DNA of 64,000 nt from Cellulomonas chitinilytica (GCF_016862675.1 NZ_BONK01000001.1:124001-188000); one strand, 5' to 3'. Shown: positions 43,299 to 53,085, numbered from the stretch's first letter. Numbers and translations are program-made. Notes: generated from the letters alone by a model not told the origin.

Positions 43299-45512
43299 GT
43301 GGATGCGAATCCTCACGAATCGCACGGTTCGTCCCCTCGCCCCCTCGCCGCCACCGACCCCCCGGCCCCGACCCTCCGGCGCACCCCTGCACCGCGTCCG
43401 ACCCTCGTCGTCGTCCCGCGGGACTCGCTGCTCGACCTCGTGATGTCGTCCTCGGCACGGGTCGTGGCCGTGGTGGCCCCTGCGGGGTACGGCAAGTCGA
43501 CGGTGCTCGCGCAGTGGGCGGACCGGGTCGGCGACGACGCCGTGCGCGTCACGTGCCGTCCCGGGACGGACGCCGGCGGGCTGCTCGCCGCCGTCGTCGC
43601 GGCGGCCGGTCCCGCCGACCCCGGGACACCGACGGTCGAGCAGGCGGTCCGGACGCTCGCGGCGGGACCGGCACGTACGCTCCTCGTCGACGAGGTGCAG
43701 GCGCTCACCGATCCCGGTGGTCTCGACGCCCTCACCGGCCTCGTGGACGAGCTCCCGGCGACGTGCCGTGTCGGGCTGGCCTCGCGGTCAGGGCTGCCCG
43801 TGGCCACCGCACGGCTGCGGGTCCACGGCGAGCTCCTCGAGATCGGGCCCGACGACCTCGTGCTGGACGTCGACGAGGCTGCCGACCTCCTGGCCCGTGC
43901 GGGGGCGGAGCTCGACCTCGAGGCCTTGGGCGACCTGCTCGAGCGGACCGAGGGCTGGCCGGTCGCCCTGTCGCTCGCGGCGATGGCGCTGCGCGAGCAG
44001 TCGCGCCGGCCCGGGCCGCACGACGTGTTCACCGGCGACGACCGGTTCATGCGCGACTACCTGCGGGCCGAGGTGCTCGCGGGTCTGTCCCTGCGCGACA
44101 CGTCCCTGCTGGTGCGGTGCTCGGTCCTGGACGAGCTGACGGGCCCGCTGTGCGACGCCGTGCTGCCGACGTGGTCGAGCGGCGCCGACCTGGAACGGCT
44201 CGCCGCCCGCGGGGTCGTGCTGCCGGTCGACCGCGGCGGCGAGCGCTACCGGTGCCACCCGCTGCTGCGGGACCTCCTGCTCGCCGAGCTGCACCGCAGG
44301 GAGCCGTCGATCGTGCCGCACCTGCACCGTCGCGCCGCGACCTGGTACGCCGCCGCCGGCGACGGCGGGGCCGCCATCGAGCACGCGCACAGAAGCGGGG
44401 ACAAGGCCCTGCTCGCGGGCCTGGTCCTGGAGTGGGCGCAGCGCACGTGGGCGGTCGGGCGGGTCGACCGCGTCCGGCGCTGGATGACCTGGCTCGAGGA
44501 GGCGACCGACCTCGACACGTTCCCGGCGGTCGCCGTGCACGCCGCGCTCACGTTCGCGCTGGTCGGCGACCCGGTGCGCGCCGAGCGCTGGTCGGACCTC
44601 GCGACGCGCGCCGCCCGCCCGGGCACGCTGCCCGACGGCAGCACGGTCGAGGGCACGCTCGCGTACCTGCGCGCGATCGAGGCCCGCGCCGGTGTCGCCC
44701 GGATGCGGGCCGACGCGCAGGAGGGGTGGGAGGGTCTCTCGCCGGCGAGCCCGTTCCGCGCGACGATGCGGCACACGGAGGGGCTCGCGGCTCTCCTCGA
44801 CGGCGACCTCGACGGGGCCGACGCCCTGTTCGCCGAGGCGGTGGATCTCGCCACGGCGTCCGGCGCCGAGCCGCTCGCGGCTCTCGCGCTCTGCGAGCGC
44901 GCGACCGTGGCCGCCGCCCAGCGCCGGTGGCCGGCCGTCGACGCACTCGTGCACGACGCGACGGACCTCCTGCGCGGCGGCCGGTACGACTCGTACTGGT
45001 CGAGCGCCCTGGTGCACGCCTGGGCGGCGCGCGTCGCGCTGCGCTCCGGTGACCGTGACGACGCCCTCGCGCACCTGGGCCACGCCCTGGCGCTGCGCCC
45101 GCTGCTGACGCACGCGCTGCCCGTCGTCTCGACGCAGGCGCTCGTGGAGACGGCCCGAGCCCTCGTCGCCCTCGGCGACGTCCAGTCCGCCGCGTCGGTC
45201 GTCCGCCAGGCGGAGGACGTCGTGCGGCGCCGACCCGGGCTGGGCGACCTTCCCGACCGGGTGACCGCGGTGCACACCCAGGTCCGGGAGGCCGCCGCGT
45301 CGACGGTGCTGGCGGACGCCCTCACACCCGCCGAGATCCGGCTGCTCCCGCTGCTGTCGACCCACCTGACGTTCCCGGGCATCGCGGAGCGGCTGGGGGT
45401 GTCGCGGAACACCGTGAAGACCCAGGCCATCTCGGCGTACCGCAAGCTCGGCGTGTCGTCGCGCAGCGAGGCGGTGGCCCGGTGGGAGACGCTCGCCGCC
45501 CGAGGGGCCTGA
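43299..45512 (+). CDS. MalT/LAL-type LuxR transcriptional regulator
   Basis: The 737-residue regulator has an N-terminal STAND-type ATPase (P-loop APAGYGKSTVLAQW, about residues 59-72; TLLVDEVQAL Walker B), a WPVALSLAAMAL winged-helix region, a long TPR-like helical part (about 330-650), and a C-terminal LuxR DNA-binding domain (LTPAEIRLLPLLSTHLTFPGIAERLGVSRNTVKTQAISAYRKLGV). Such proteins sense a small molecule or partner through the TPR part. Its position directly after the cydAB to NDH-2 run suggests control of that cluster. The GTG at 43299 is preferred over an ATG 12 codons upstream because of the -10 spacing. Confidence 0.9.
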   Translation: MDANPHESHGSSPRPLAATDPPAPTLRRTPAPRPTLVVVPRDSLLDLVMSSSARVVAVVAPAGYGKSTVLAQWADRVGDDAVRVTCRPGTDAGGLLAAVVAAAGPADPGTPTVEQAVRTLAAGPARTLLVDEVQALTDPGGLDALTGLVDELPATCRVGLASRSGLPVATARLRVHGELLEIGPDDLVLDVDEAADLLARAGAELDLEALGDLLERTEGWPVALSLAAMALREQSRRPGPHDVFTGDDRFMRDYLRAEVLAGLSLRDTSLLVRCSVLDELTGPLCDAVLPTWSSGADLERLAARGVVLPVDRGGERYRCHPLLRDLLLAELHRREPSIVPHLHRRAATWYAAAGDGGAAIEHAHRSGDKALLAGLVLEWAQRTWAVGRVDRVRRWMTWLEEATDLDTFPAVAVHAALTFALVGDPVRAERWSDLATRAARPGTLPDGSTVEGTLAYLRAIEARAGVARMRADAQEGWEGLSPASPFRATMRHTEGLAALLDGDLDGADALFAEAVDLATASGAEPLAALALCERATVAAAQRRWPAVDALVHDATDLLRGGRYDSYWSSALVHAWAARVALRSGDRDDALAHLGHALALRPLLTHALPVVSTQALVETARALVALGDVQSAASVVRQAEDVVRRRPGLGDLPDRVTAVHTQVREAAASTVLADALTPAEIRLLPLLSTHLTFPGIAERLGVSRNTVKTQAISAYRKLGVSSRSEAVARWETLAARGA

Positions 45513-45522
45513 CCCACGCCCG

Positions 45523-47154
45523 TCAGGGCAGGCGGGCCGCCTTCATCGCCCGGAGCGCCTGCGTGTACACCCGCGGCCACGTCTCGGTGCCGAGGTCGAA
45601 CAGCCGGTGCAGGCCGACCCCGGGCCCGCCGAGCAGCCCGTGCACGCCGTGCTGCACCGCGACGGTCTGCAGGCGCGTCGTCTCCCACAGCCCCTCGCGC
45701 CCGTGCCGGTGCCCGAGCCCCGACGCGCCCGTGCCACCCTGCGGCGCCCCCATCGAGCCCCACGTCGACACGTAGCCCTCGTTGACGTTGACGGACCCGG
45801 CCCGGACCCGCGCGGCGAGCGCGGCGCCGCGGCGCGTGTCGGCGGTCCAGATGCTCGCGTTCAGACCGAACTCGCTGTCGTTCATCGCGGCGACGGCCTC
45901 GTCGTCCGACGCGACCCGGTACACGGCCACGACCGGGCCGAACGTCTCCTCGCGGAACAGCCGCGCCTCGGGCGGCACGTCGGTGAGGATTGTCGGCTCG
46001 TAGAACCACGGCCCGAGGTCCGTCCGGTGCACGCCGCCGGTGAGCACCGTCGCGCCGTGCCCGATCGCGTCCTCGACGTGCTCGACGACCGTCGCGAGCT
46101 GCGCGGCGGACGTGAGCGAGCCGACGTCGGAGCGGTAGTCGAGCCCGGCACCCAGCCGCAACCCGCGGGCGCGCCGGGCGAACGCGTCGAGGAACTCGTC
46201 GGCGACGTCCTCGTGCACGTAGATGCGCTCGATGCTCACGCACACCTGCCCGGTGCCCACGAAGCAGGCACGCACGGCCCCCTCGGCGACGACCTCGACG
46301 TCGACGTCCGACGCCACGTACATCGGGTTCTTGCCACCGAGCTCGAGGGTCGCGGGCACGAGCCGCTCGCCCGCCTGGGCGGCGACGACCCGGCCGGTGC
46401 GGGTGGAGCCGGTGAAGCTCACGTGGTCGGCGTGCTCGACGACGGCGGCGCCCACCGTCGGGCCGTCACCGACGACGACCTGCAGCAGCCCTTCGGGCAG
46501 GCCCGCGTCCTCCAGCAGCTCGGCCGCCCACAGCGCCGTGAGGGACGTCTGCGGGTCGGGGCGCAGCAGGACGGCGTTGCCCGCGACGAGGGCCGGCAGC
46601 ACGTCGCCCAGCGTGAGCGTGAGGGGGAAGTTCCACGGCGCGACGATGCCGACGACGCCGACCGGGTGCCGCAGCACCTTCGTCGTCGTCAGGCCCGGGA
46701 TGAGGCCCGGAACGCGCCGGGGCGCGAGGTACCGGCCCGCACGGGCCGCGTAGTGGCGCGCGACGATCGCGATGTCGCACACCTCCTCGAACGCGGAGAC
46801 GCGCGCCTTGCCGGCCTCGAGCTGGATGAGGTCGAGGACCTCGCCCTGCCGTTCCAGCACCAGGTCGTGCACGCGGGACAGGACCGCGATGCGGTCCCGC
46901 AGGGGGCGAGCCGCCCACAGCCGCTGCGCCGCGCGTGCCCGCCGGGCCGCACGCGCCACGTCGTCGGGCGTGGAGAGCGGGACGGCCGCGATCGGGCCAC
47001 CGGTGAACGGTGCGTGCGACGTGTGGGTCGCGGCGCCCGGCGACGCCACCACCCGGTCCAGGAGGGTGCGGACGTCGTCAGGTTCGAGCACGTACGTCGC
47101 GAGCGGGTCGGTCTCGGGGTCGTGGAGCTCCGCATGTCCGGGGTCGTGCGCCAT
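45523..47154 (-). CDS. NAD(P)-dependent aldehyde dehydrogenase
   Basis: The 543-residue enzyme has the full ALDH fold. Signatures are VGVVGIVAPWNFPLTLTLGDVLPALVAGNAVLLRPD, SFTGSTRTGR, the catalytic Glu in LELGGKNPM, and the catalytic Cys in FVGTGQVCVSIER. It resembles succinate-semialdehyde or broad-range aldehyde dehydrogenases; the substrate cannot be fixed. The C-terminal 60 residues (QTVAVQHGVHGLLGGPG) are typical of actinobacterial members. The ATG at 47154 follows TACCCT by 7 nt (47167-47162) without a Shine-Dalgarno. It is convergent with the MalT-like gene (10-bp gap). Confidence 0.93.
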   Translation of the reverse strand: MAHDPGHAELHDPETDPLATYVLEPDDVRTLLDRVVASPGAATHTSHAPFTGGPIAAVPLSTPDDVARAARRARAAQRLWAARPLRDRIAVLSRVHDLVLERQGEVLDLIQLEAGKARVSAFEEVCDIAIVARHYAARAGRYLAPRRVPGLIPGLTTTKVLRHPVGVVGIVAPWNFPLTLTLGDVLPALVAGNAVLLRPDPQTSLTALWAAELLEDAGLPEGLLQVVVGDGPTVGAAVVEHADHVSFTGSTRTGRVVAAQAGERLVPATLELGGKNPMYVASDVDVEVVAEGAVRACFVGTGQVCVSIERIYVHEDVADEFLDAFARRARGLRLGAGLDYRSDVGSLTSAAQLATVVEHVEDAIGHGATVLTGGVHRTDLGPWFYEPTILTDVPPEARLFREETFGPVVAVYRVASDDEAVAAMNDSEFGLNASIWTADTRRGAALAARVRAGSVNVNEGYVSTWGSMGAPQGGTGASGLGHRHGREGLWETTRLQTVAVQHGVHGLLGGPGVGLHRLFDLGTETWPRVYTQALRAMKAARLP

Positions 47155-47284
47155 GCGCGCCAGGGTACGCGCGCCTCCTGGGGATGCCACGCACCCTGCC
47201 GGACAGTCACCCGACCACCGCCGAGCGGTGCCGCGGGGGGTGTGGGGTCCGCCCCGCGACACCGCCGTTCCGGGGGCCGTTCCG

Positions 47285-47310
47285 GGTGCCGATCAGGTGC
47301 CGATCGGTAC
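47285..47310 (-). repeat. direct and inverted repeats after ptsI
   Basis: GGTGCCGATC occurs twice (47285-47294, 47296-47305), and the second copy forms the near-palindrome GGTGCCGATCGGTACC ending at the ptsI stop. A termination role is possible. Confidence 0.4.
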
Positions 47311-49023
47311 CTACAGGCCCAGGGTGTCCCGGACCTCGGGCACGAGGAGGCCGACGACGGCGGCCCGGGCGGCGACCGCCGACTCGGCCGCGAGCGCGGC
47401 GGCGGCCATGGTGTGGCACTGCGCGGCGGTGTGGTGCCGCAGCGCGAACCGGACGGCCGGCACCGCTCCCGCCGACATCGACAGGCTCGTGACACCCAGC
47501 CCGACGAGCACGAGCGCGAGCACCGGGTCGGACGCCGACTCGCCGCACACCCCGACGGGCTTGTGCGCCTGGACCCCCGCCCGGGCGGTCGCGTCGACGA
47601 GGTCGAGCACCGCGGGCTGCCACGGGTCGAGCAGGTCGGCGAGCTCGCCGCGGAGCCGGTCGGTGGCCATCGCGTACTGCGCGAGGTCGTTCGTGCCGAG
47701 CGAGACGAAGTCCACCTCGGCGAGGATCTCGCCCGCCCGCAGCGCCGCGGCGGGGACCTCGATCATCACGCCGACCTTCGCGATGCCGTGCGCCCGGGCC
47801 CGGGCGGCGAAGTCCCGTGCCTCGGCGGCGGTCGCGATCATCGGCGCCATGACCCACGGTGCGACCTCGGCGTGCGACTGGGCGCGGCCCAGCGCGGCGA
47901 GCTGCGTCTCCAGCAGCTCCGGGTGGCTGCGGACCAGCCGGTAGCCGCGGACGCCGAGCGCCGGGTTCTCCTCGTCGGGCTGCGTCGCGAACGCGAGCGG
48001 CTTGTCGGCACCGGCGTCGAGCGTGCGGACCACGACCTTGCGGCCCCCGAGCGCCTGCAGCGCCCGCGCGTAGACCGCCGCCTGGTCCTCCTCGCCGGGT
48101 GCGGTGGCCCGCTCGAGGAAGAGCACCTCGGTCCGGAACAGGCCGACGCCCTCGACGGCGCCGGCCGCGACCCGCTCGGCGTCCTCGGCGGTGCCGATGT
48201 TCGCGAGCAGCTGGACGGGCCGGCCGTCCGCGGTGCCGCCCGGTGCGGTGTCAGCGGTGAGCGCCTGCTCCACGCCTGCCCGGCGGTCGAGCTCGGCGCG
48301 CTGGGCCTCGTCGGGGTCGGTCGTGACGGTCCCGGCGGCCGCGTCGACGGCGACCTCGGTGCCGTCGACGAGCGCGGTCGCACCGCCCACGCGCACCACG
48401 CACGGCAGCCCGAGCTGGCCGGCGATGATCGCGGTGTGGCCGGTGGGACCGCCGAGCTCGGTGACGATCGCGAGCACGTTCGTCAGGTCCAGGGCGGCCG
48501 TGTCTGCGGGCGCGAGGTCCTTGGCGACCACGACCGACGGCCGGTGCAGCTCGGGCACGCCGGGCGCCGGCAGGCCGAGGGCCTTGGCGACGACGCGGTC
48601 GCGGACGGACCGCAGGTCGGTGACGCGCTCGGCGAGGTAGCCGCCGGCCTGCTCGAACATCGTCGCGAACATCTCGACGACGCCGTCGACGGCGCCGACC
48701 ACGGGCTCGCCCGCGGCGACCTTCGCGAGCACCTGGCTGCGCAGCGCCTTGTCGTCGGCCATCTGGGCAGTCGCGGCGAGGACGTCCCGCACCGTGCCGG
48801 CGGCGCGCGTGGACTGGTCGCGCAGGCCGTCGGCGACCTCCGTGAACGCCCGGTCCACGACCTCGCGCGTCGTCTCGGCGTCCGCGGGGACCCCGTCCAC
48901 CAGGAGCGGGGCGTCGGCCGGGACGTGCGGCGCGGGCTGCACCTGCGCCACGGGCCCGACGATGCCGCGCCGGCCCACCCCGACGCCGTGCAGCACCCGC
49001 TGCTCGACCGTGGGGGCGCTCAC
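47311..49023 (-). CDS. ptsI: PTS Enzyme I
   Basis: The 570-residue phosphotransferase takes phosphate from PEP and passes it to HPr. The active His is His196 in GGPTGHTAIIAGQLGLPCVVRV. The PEP-binding barrel contains EVLFLERATAPGEEDQ, TLDAGADKPL and, near the end, GVCGESASDP with the conserved Cys. Length and motifs are normal. The GTG start overlaps the HPr stop (GTGA), so the general PTS proteins are made together with the fructose-specific ones. Confidence 0.97.
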   Translation of the reverse strand: MSAPTVEQRVLHGVGVGRRGIVGPVAQVQPAPHVPADAPLLVDGVPADAETTREVVDRAFTEVADGLRDQSTRAAGTVRDVLAATAQMADDKALRSQVLAKVAAGEPVVGAVDGVVEMFATMFEQAGGYLAERVTDLRSVRDRVVAKALGLPAPGVPELHRPSVVVAKDLAPADTAALDLTNVLAIVTELGGPTGHTAIIAGQLGLPCVVRVGGATALVDGTEVAVDAAAGTVTTDPDEAQRAELDRRAGVEQALTADTAPGGTADGRPVQLLANIGTAEDAERVAAGAVEGVGLFRTEVLFLERATAPGEEDQAAVYARALQALGGRKVVVRTLDAGADKPLAFATQPDEENPALGVRGYRLVRSHPELLETQLAALGRAQSHAEVAPWVMAPMIATAAEARDFAARARAHGIAKVGVMIEVPAAALRAGEILAEVDFVSLGTNDLAQYAMATDRLRGELADLLDPWQPAVLDLVDATARAGVQAHKPVGVCGESASDPVLALVLVGLGVTSLSMSAGAVPAVRFALRHHTAAQCHTMAAAALAAESAVAARAAVVGLLVPEVRDTLGL

Positions 49024-49319
49024 GACCCGCCCCCGGGTGCCGCGGGCGCGTCCTGCGCGTCCAGGTCGGTGGCGAGCAGCGCGACGAGGTCGTCGAGCGC
49101 GGCCTCGGCACCGTCGCCGTCCGCCGCGAGCGTGACCTCCTCCCCGTGCGGCACGCCGAGGGACATGACGAACAGGATGCTGCCCGCGTCCACGGGCTCG
49201 CCGCCCGGGCGGGCGATCGTCACGGGGACGCCGCTGGCGGCGACCGCCTGCGTGAACAGCATCGCGGGACGGGCGTGCAGGCCGACGCGGGAGGCGACGA
49301 CGACGGTGCGCTGGACCAT
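49020..49319 (-). CDS. ptsH: PTS phosphocarrier protein HPr
   Basis: The 99-residue protein carries the phosphate on His15 (GLHARPA). The region SILFVMSLGVPHGEEVTL is the second conserved part. A short Ala/Pro/Gly tail extends the usual 88-residue length. It lies between the fructose permease and Enzyme I genes. Whether the Ser in DAGSILF is a regulatory phosphorylation site, as in Firmicutes, is unclear, because no HPr kinase is visible here. Confidence 0.97.
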   Translation of the reverse strand: MVQRTVVVASRVGLHARPAMLFTQAVAASGVPVTIARPGGEPVDAGSILFVMSLGVPHGEEVTLAADGDGAEAALDDLVALLATDLDAQDAPAAPGGGS

Positions 49320-49350
49320 GGGACTTCTCCTGACGGTACGAGGGACGGGC

Positions 49351-50871
49351 TCAGACGGTCTGGGCGACGAGCTCCTGCTGCTCGTCGACGGCCTGCTCCG
49401 CCTGGACGATGGGGTTGGGCTTGGCGCTCTTCAGCACGACGACGAGCGCGGCGGTGATGACCATCCCGACCGCGACGGCCATCAGGAAGCCGAACGGGTT
49501 CGAGATGAGCGGCAGCACCCACACGCCGCCGTGCGGCGCGCGCTGCGCGGAGCCGACGCCCATGACGATCGCCCCGGTGACGGACGAGCCGACGAGCGAC
49601 GAGAGGATCACGCGCCACGGGTCGGCCGCCGCGAACGGGATGGCCCCCTCGGAGATGAAGGACAGACCGAGCAGCCACGCGGCCTTGCCGTTCTCCTGCT
49701 CGGCGTGCGTGAACAGCTTCTTGCGGGCCGACGAGGCGAGCGCCATGGCGAGCGGGGCGACCATGCCGGCGGCCATGACCGCGGCCATGATCCGGTACTG
49801 CACCGCGTCGGTGCCCAGGCCCTCGGTGGCCAGGCCGGTCACCGCGAACGTGTAGGCGACCTTGTTGATCGGGCCGCCGAGGTCGAAGCCCATCATCGCG
49901 CCGAGCAGGGCGCCGAGCAGGATGAGGTTCGAGCCGGACAGGCCGTTGAGCCAGCTGCTCAGGCCGTCCATGAGGCTCGCGATCGGCTGCCCGATGACCA
50001 CGAACATCACGAGGCCGACGACGAACGACGACAGCAGCGGGATCACGACGACGGGCATGATGCCGCGCACGCCCTTCGCGACCTTCCAGCGGCTGATCCA
50101 CAGGGCGAGGAAGCCCGCCATGAAGCCGGTGACCAGGCCGCCGAGGAACCCGGCGCCGACGGCCACGGACACGGCCCCGCCGACGAACCCGGGCACCAGA
50201 CCCGGCCGGTCGGCGATGCCGTACGCGATGAACCCGGACAGCACCGGCACGAGGAACCCGAACGCGACGGCGCCCGTCTGGAAGAGCAGCGCCGCCCAGT
50301 CCATGCCGGACGCGACGCTGAAGTCGTTGAGCAGGTGGCTGACCGGCACCTTGGTGACGGCGATGACGCCGTCGCTGCCCCCGGCGAACTGCGCGACCAT
50401 GAACCCGAGGGCGATCAGGATCCCGCCCGCGGCGACGAACGGGATCATGTACGAGACACCCGTCATGAGCCACTGGCGGATGCGCGTGCCGACCCCGGCG
50501 TTCCGGTCGACCTTGGTGGCCGGTGCCGCGATCGGCGCGGCCCCCGCCACCGGTGCCGGCACCCCGGCCTCGACGGCGGCGACCGCGGCGGCGATGACAC
50601 CGGGTGCGTCGTGCACGGCCTTCTTCACGCCGACGTCGACGAACGGCTTGCCGGCGAAGCGGTCCTTGTCCTTGACCTCGAGGTCGGCGGCGTAGATGAC
50701 GCCGTCGGCGTCCGCGATGAGCTGCGGGTCGAGCGGCGTGGAGCCCGCGGCGCCCTGGGTCTCGACGTGGACCTCGATGCCGACGGCCTTGCCGGCCTGC
50801 TCGAGGGCCTCCGCGGCCATGTACGTGTGGGCGATCCCCGTGGGGCAGGACGAGACGGCGACGAGCTTCAT
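49351..50871 (-). CDS. fruA: fructose PTS permease EIIBC
   Basis: The 506-residue protein joins a fructose-type IIB domain (residues 1-100; KLVAVSSCPTGIAHTYMAAEAL with phospho-Cys9) to the IIC membrane channel (about eight or nine helices, 130-490) with GGPINKVAYTF and GAIPFAAADPWRVI as IIC landmarks. It takes up and phosphorylates fructose to fructose-1-phosphate. The IIA domain is encoded separately upstream and the genes overlap (ATGA). Confidence 0.95.
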   Translation of the reverse strand: MKLVAVSSCPTGIAHTYMAAEALEQAGKAVGIEVHVETQGAAGSTPLDPQLIADADGVIYAADLEVKDKDRFAGKPFVDVGVKKAVHDAPGVIAAAVAAVEAGVPAPVAGAAPIAAPATKVDRNAGVGTRIRQWLMTGVSYMIPFVAAGGILIALGFMVAQFAGGSDGVIAVTKVPVSHLLNDFSVASGMDWAALLFQTGAVAFGFLVPVLSGFIAYGIADRPGLVPGFVGGAVSVAVGAGFLGGLVTGFMAGFLALWISRWKVAKGVRGIMPVVVIPLLSSFVVGLVMFVVIGQPIASLMDGLSSWLNGLSGSNLILLGALLGAMMGFDLGGPINKVAYTFAVTGLATEGLGTDAVQYRIMAAVMAAGMVAPLAMALASSARKKLFTHAEQENGKAAWLLGLSFISEGAIPFAAADPWRVILSSLVGSSVTGAIVMGVGSAQRAPHGGVWVLPLISNPFGFLMAVAVGMVITAALVVVLKSAKPNPIVQAEQAVDEQQELVAQTV

Positions 50872-51323
50872 GAGGGGACCACCTCTCGGGTGATGATCTC
50901 GGCCACCGTGGCGGGGTCGGTGGCGTCCTTGAGGGACTGGCGGAACGACTCGTGGACCAGGCGGCGGGCGAGGGCCGCGAGGATCTGCAGGTGCGCGGCG
51001 TCCCCCGAGTCGGGGGCCGCGATGAGGAAGACGAGCGTCGCGGGCCCGTCGGGGGCGCCGAAGTCGACGCCGCCGGGCACCTTGCCGACGGCGAGGCTCG
51101 GGGCGGTCACGTGGGCCGACCGGGCGTGCGGGAGGCCGATGCCGCCCGGCATGCCGGTGGCCATCTGCGCCTCGCGGGCCCGCACGTCGGCGTGGAACCC
51201 CTCGGCGTCGGTCACCCGCCCGGCGGCGGCGAGGAGGTCGATGAGCTGCCGGGTCGCGGCGTCGCGGTCGGCTGCGACCACGTCGACGGCGACGAGGTCA
51301 GGGGTGATCAGCGGTGTGCTCAC
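50868..51323 (-). CDS. fructose PTS EIIA component
   Basis: The 151-residue IIA protein of the fructose-mannitol type receives phosphate from HPr on the His in GIGLPHARSAHV (about residue 65). Other family marks are MATGMPGGIGLPHA, VDFGAPDGPATLVFLIAAP and HLQILAALARRL. The GTG start follows the fruK stop by 3 bp, and the end overlaps EIIBC. Confidence 0.95.
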   Translation of the reverse strand: MSTPLITPDLVAVDVVAADRDAATRQLIDLLAAAGRVTDAEGFHADVRAREAQMATGMPGGIGLPHARSAHVTAPSLAVGKVPGGVDFGAPDGPATLVFLIAAPDSGDAAHLQILAALARRLVHESFRQSLKDATDPATVAEIITREVVPS

Positions 51324-51326
51324 GGT

Positions 51327-52274
51327 TCACAGCTCCTTCAGTGCGAGGTGGGGTGCGGGGTTCTCGACGACCCGGACGGCGTCCAGGTCGATGTCCTCGG
51401 GCGCCGGGACGGCGGTGCCGGGCAGCAGCACGGCGGCGCGGCCGAACGCGACGGCCTGACGCAGCCGGTCGGGGGCGTGCCCCTCGGCGGCGAGGAAGCC
51501 GGCCAGCGTGGTGTCGCCGGCGCCCACGGTGGAGACGGGCACGAGCGGCGGGCCACCGGCCCACCACACGGCGTCGGCCAGGACGAGCATCGCGCCGTGC
51601 GCCCCGAGGCTCAGCAGCACGGCCCGGTTGCCGGCCTCGATCACGGTGCGGGCGGCCTCGACCGCGTCGCCGACCGTGACGATGTCGCCGCCCACGAGCT
51701 CGGCGAGCTCCTCGTCGTTCGGCTTCACGAGCGTGAGCCCGCCGGACCGGACGGCGCGGGCCAGCGGCAGTCCCGAGGTGTCGAGCGCGAAGGGCACCGC
51801 GTACCGGGCGGCGAGGCCGGCGACCCGGACGAAGAACGTCTCCTGCGCGCCGAGCGGCAGGCTGCCCGCACCGACGAGCGCCCGGGGGCGGTTCACGAGC
51901 TGCGCCTCGACGGCCGCGAGCAGCGCGTCGACCTCGTCGGGCGTGAGCGCCGGGCCGGGGGCGTTGACCTTCGTCGTCGCGCCGCCCGTCTCGACGAGCG
52001 TCAGGTTCGTCCGCACGTCGCCGCCGACCGGCACGGGCACCACGGGCACCGCCCGCTCGCCGAGGAGGTCGACGAGCCGGGCACCGTCGGCACCACCCGT
52101 CGGGAGGACGGCCAGCGACGGGACGCCGTGCCGGATGAGGACGCGGGAGACGTTGATGCCCTTGCCGCCCGGGTGCACGTGCGCGCCGGTGGCCCGGTTC
52201 ACCTCGCCGCGCACGAGCCGGTCCAGCTCGAGCGCCCGGTCGAGGCTCGGATTCGGGGTCAGTGTGACGATCAT
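51327..52274 (-). CDS. fruK: 1-phosphofructokinase
   Basis: The 315-residue PfkB-family kinase converts fructose-1-phosphate to fructose-1,6-bisphosphate. It starts MIVTLTPNPSLDRALEL, has the substrate motif HPGGKGINVSRVL, and the C-terminal anion-hole motif STVGAGDTTLAGFLAA with the catalytic Asp. The start overlaps the fruR stop (ATGA). It supplies glycolysis from fructose taken up by the permease of the same operon. Confidence 0.96.
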   Translation of the reverse strand: MIVTLTPNPSLDRALELDRLVRGEVNRATGAHVHPGGKGINVSRVLIRHGVPSLAVLPTGGADGARLVDLLGERAVPVVPVPVGGDVRTNLTLVETGGATTKVNAPGPALTPDEVDALLAAVEAQLVNRPRALVGAGSLPLGAQETFFVRVAGLAARYAVPFALDTSGLPLARAVRSGGLTLVKPNDEELAELVGGDIVTVGDAVEAARTVIEAGNRAVLLSLGAHGAMLVLADAVWWAGGPPLVPVSTVGAGDTTLAGFLAAEGHAPDRLRQAVAFGRAAVLLPGTAVPAPEDIDLDAVRVVENPAPHLALKEL

Positions 52275-53032
52275 GCGCGCACCACCCGCGGTCCGGCGGC
52301 CTCGATCTCCTCGACGAGCTCGGGGGCCACGCCCGTGTCGGTGATGACGGTGTCGACGTCGGCCAGCGGCGCGACGTGCGCGAAGTCGACCCGGCCGATC
52401 TTCGTGTGGTCGGCGAGCACCACCGTCCGCCGGGCGTTCGTGACGAGCGCCCGCTTGACGGCCGCCTCGGCGAGGTCCGGCGTGGTGAGCCCGTGCTCGA
52501 CGCTCAGCCCGTTCGTGCCGAGGAACGCGACGTCGGCGTGGATGTCGGCCAGGGACGCGAGCGCCCACGAGCCGACGGCGGCGAGCGTCCGTCCCCGGAC
52601 CGTGCCGCCGACCAGGTGCAGCGTGATGTTGGGCCGCGACGCCAGCACCGTGGCGACGGGCAGCGCGTGCGTGACGACCGTGAGCTCCCGGTCGGTGGGC
52701 AGCATCTCGGCGAGGCGCACCGTCGTGGTGCCCGCGTCGAAGATCACCGCGCCGTTGTCGGGGACCTCGTCGAGCGCGGCCTTGGCGATGCGCTCCTTCT
52801 CGCCGGCGAGGACGCCCTCGCGGTCGGCGATGCCCGGCTCGAAGCCGAGCCGCTCGACCGGGATCGCGCCGCCGTGGACGCGGCGGACGAGGCCGTGCCG
52901 CTCGAGCGCCGTGAGGTCCCGGCGGATCGTCTCCGGCGTGACGTCGAGCTCGTCCGCGAGCGCGGTGACGTCGACCCGGCCGTCCTGGCGCGCTCTGGCG
53001 AGGATCTGCTGGTGCCGCTCGGGTGCGTACAC
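52271..53032 (-). CDS. fruR: DeoR-family regulator of the fructose operon
   Basis: The 253-residue regulator has a DeoR helix-turn-helix (ERHQQILARARQDGRVDVTALADELDVTPETIRRDLTALERHGLVRRVHGGAI) and a DeoR C-terminal sensor domain (IFDAGTTTVRLAEML; VGGTVRGRTLAAVG; DVAFLGTNGLS). It probably senses fructose-1-phosphate and represses its own operon. The GTG at 53032 has GGAG 5 nt upstream. Operator-like repeats and a TTGACA -35 lie just upstream. Confidence 0.95.
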   Translation of the reverse strand: MYAPERHQQILARARQDGRVDVTALADELDVTPETIRRDLTALERHGLVRRVHGGAIPVERLGFEPGIADREGVLAGEKERIAKAALDEVPDNGAVIFDAGTTTVRLAEMLPTDRELTVVTHALPVATVLASRPNITLHLVGGTVRGRTLAAVGSWALASLADIHADVAFLGTNGLSVEHGLTTPDLAEAAVKRALVTNARRTVVLADHTKIGRVDFAHVAPLADVDTVITDTGVAPELVEEIEAAGPRVVRA

Positions 53033-53085
53033 GTCGACTCCGATGTCCCCGTGGGCGGCGCCTTCCGCCTGCCCTCTGTGCGACC

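Noticed and set aside
45607-51459. A 1950-codon open frame on the plus strand opposite the aldehyde dehydrogenase and PTS genes
   Set aside because: It is antisense to seven well-supported genes, is Arg/Gly/Asp-rich without any domain, and is explained by the high GC content, which makes stop codons rare in shadow frames.
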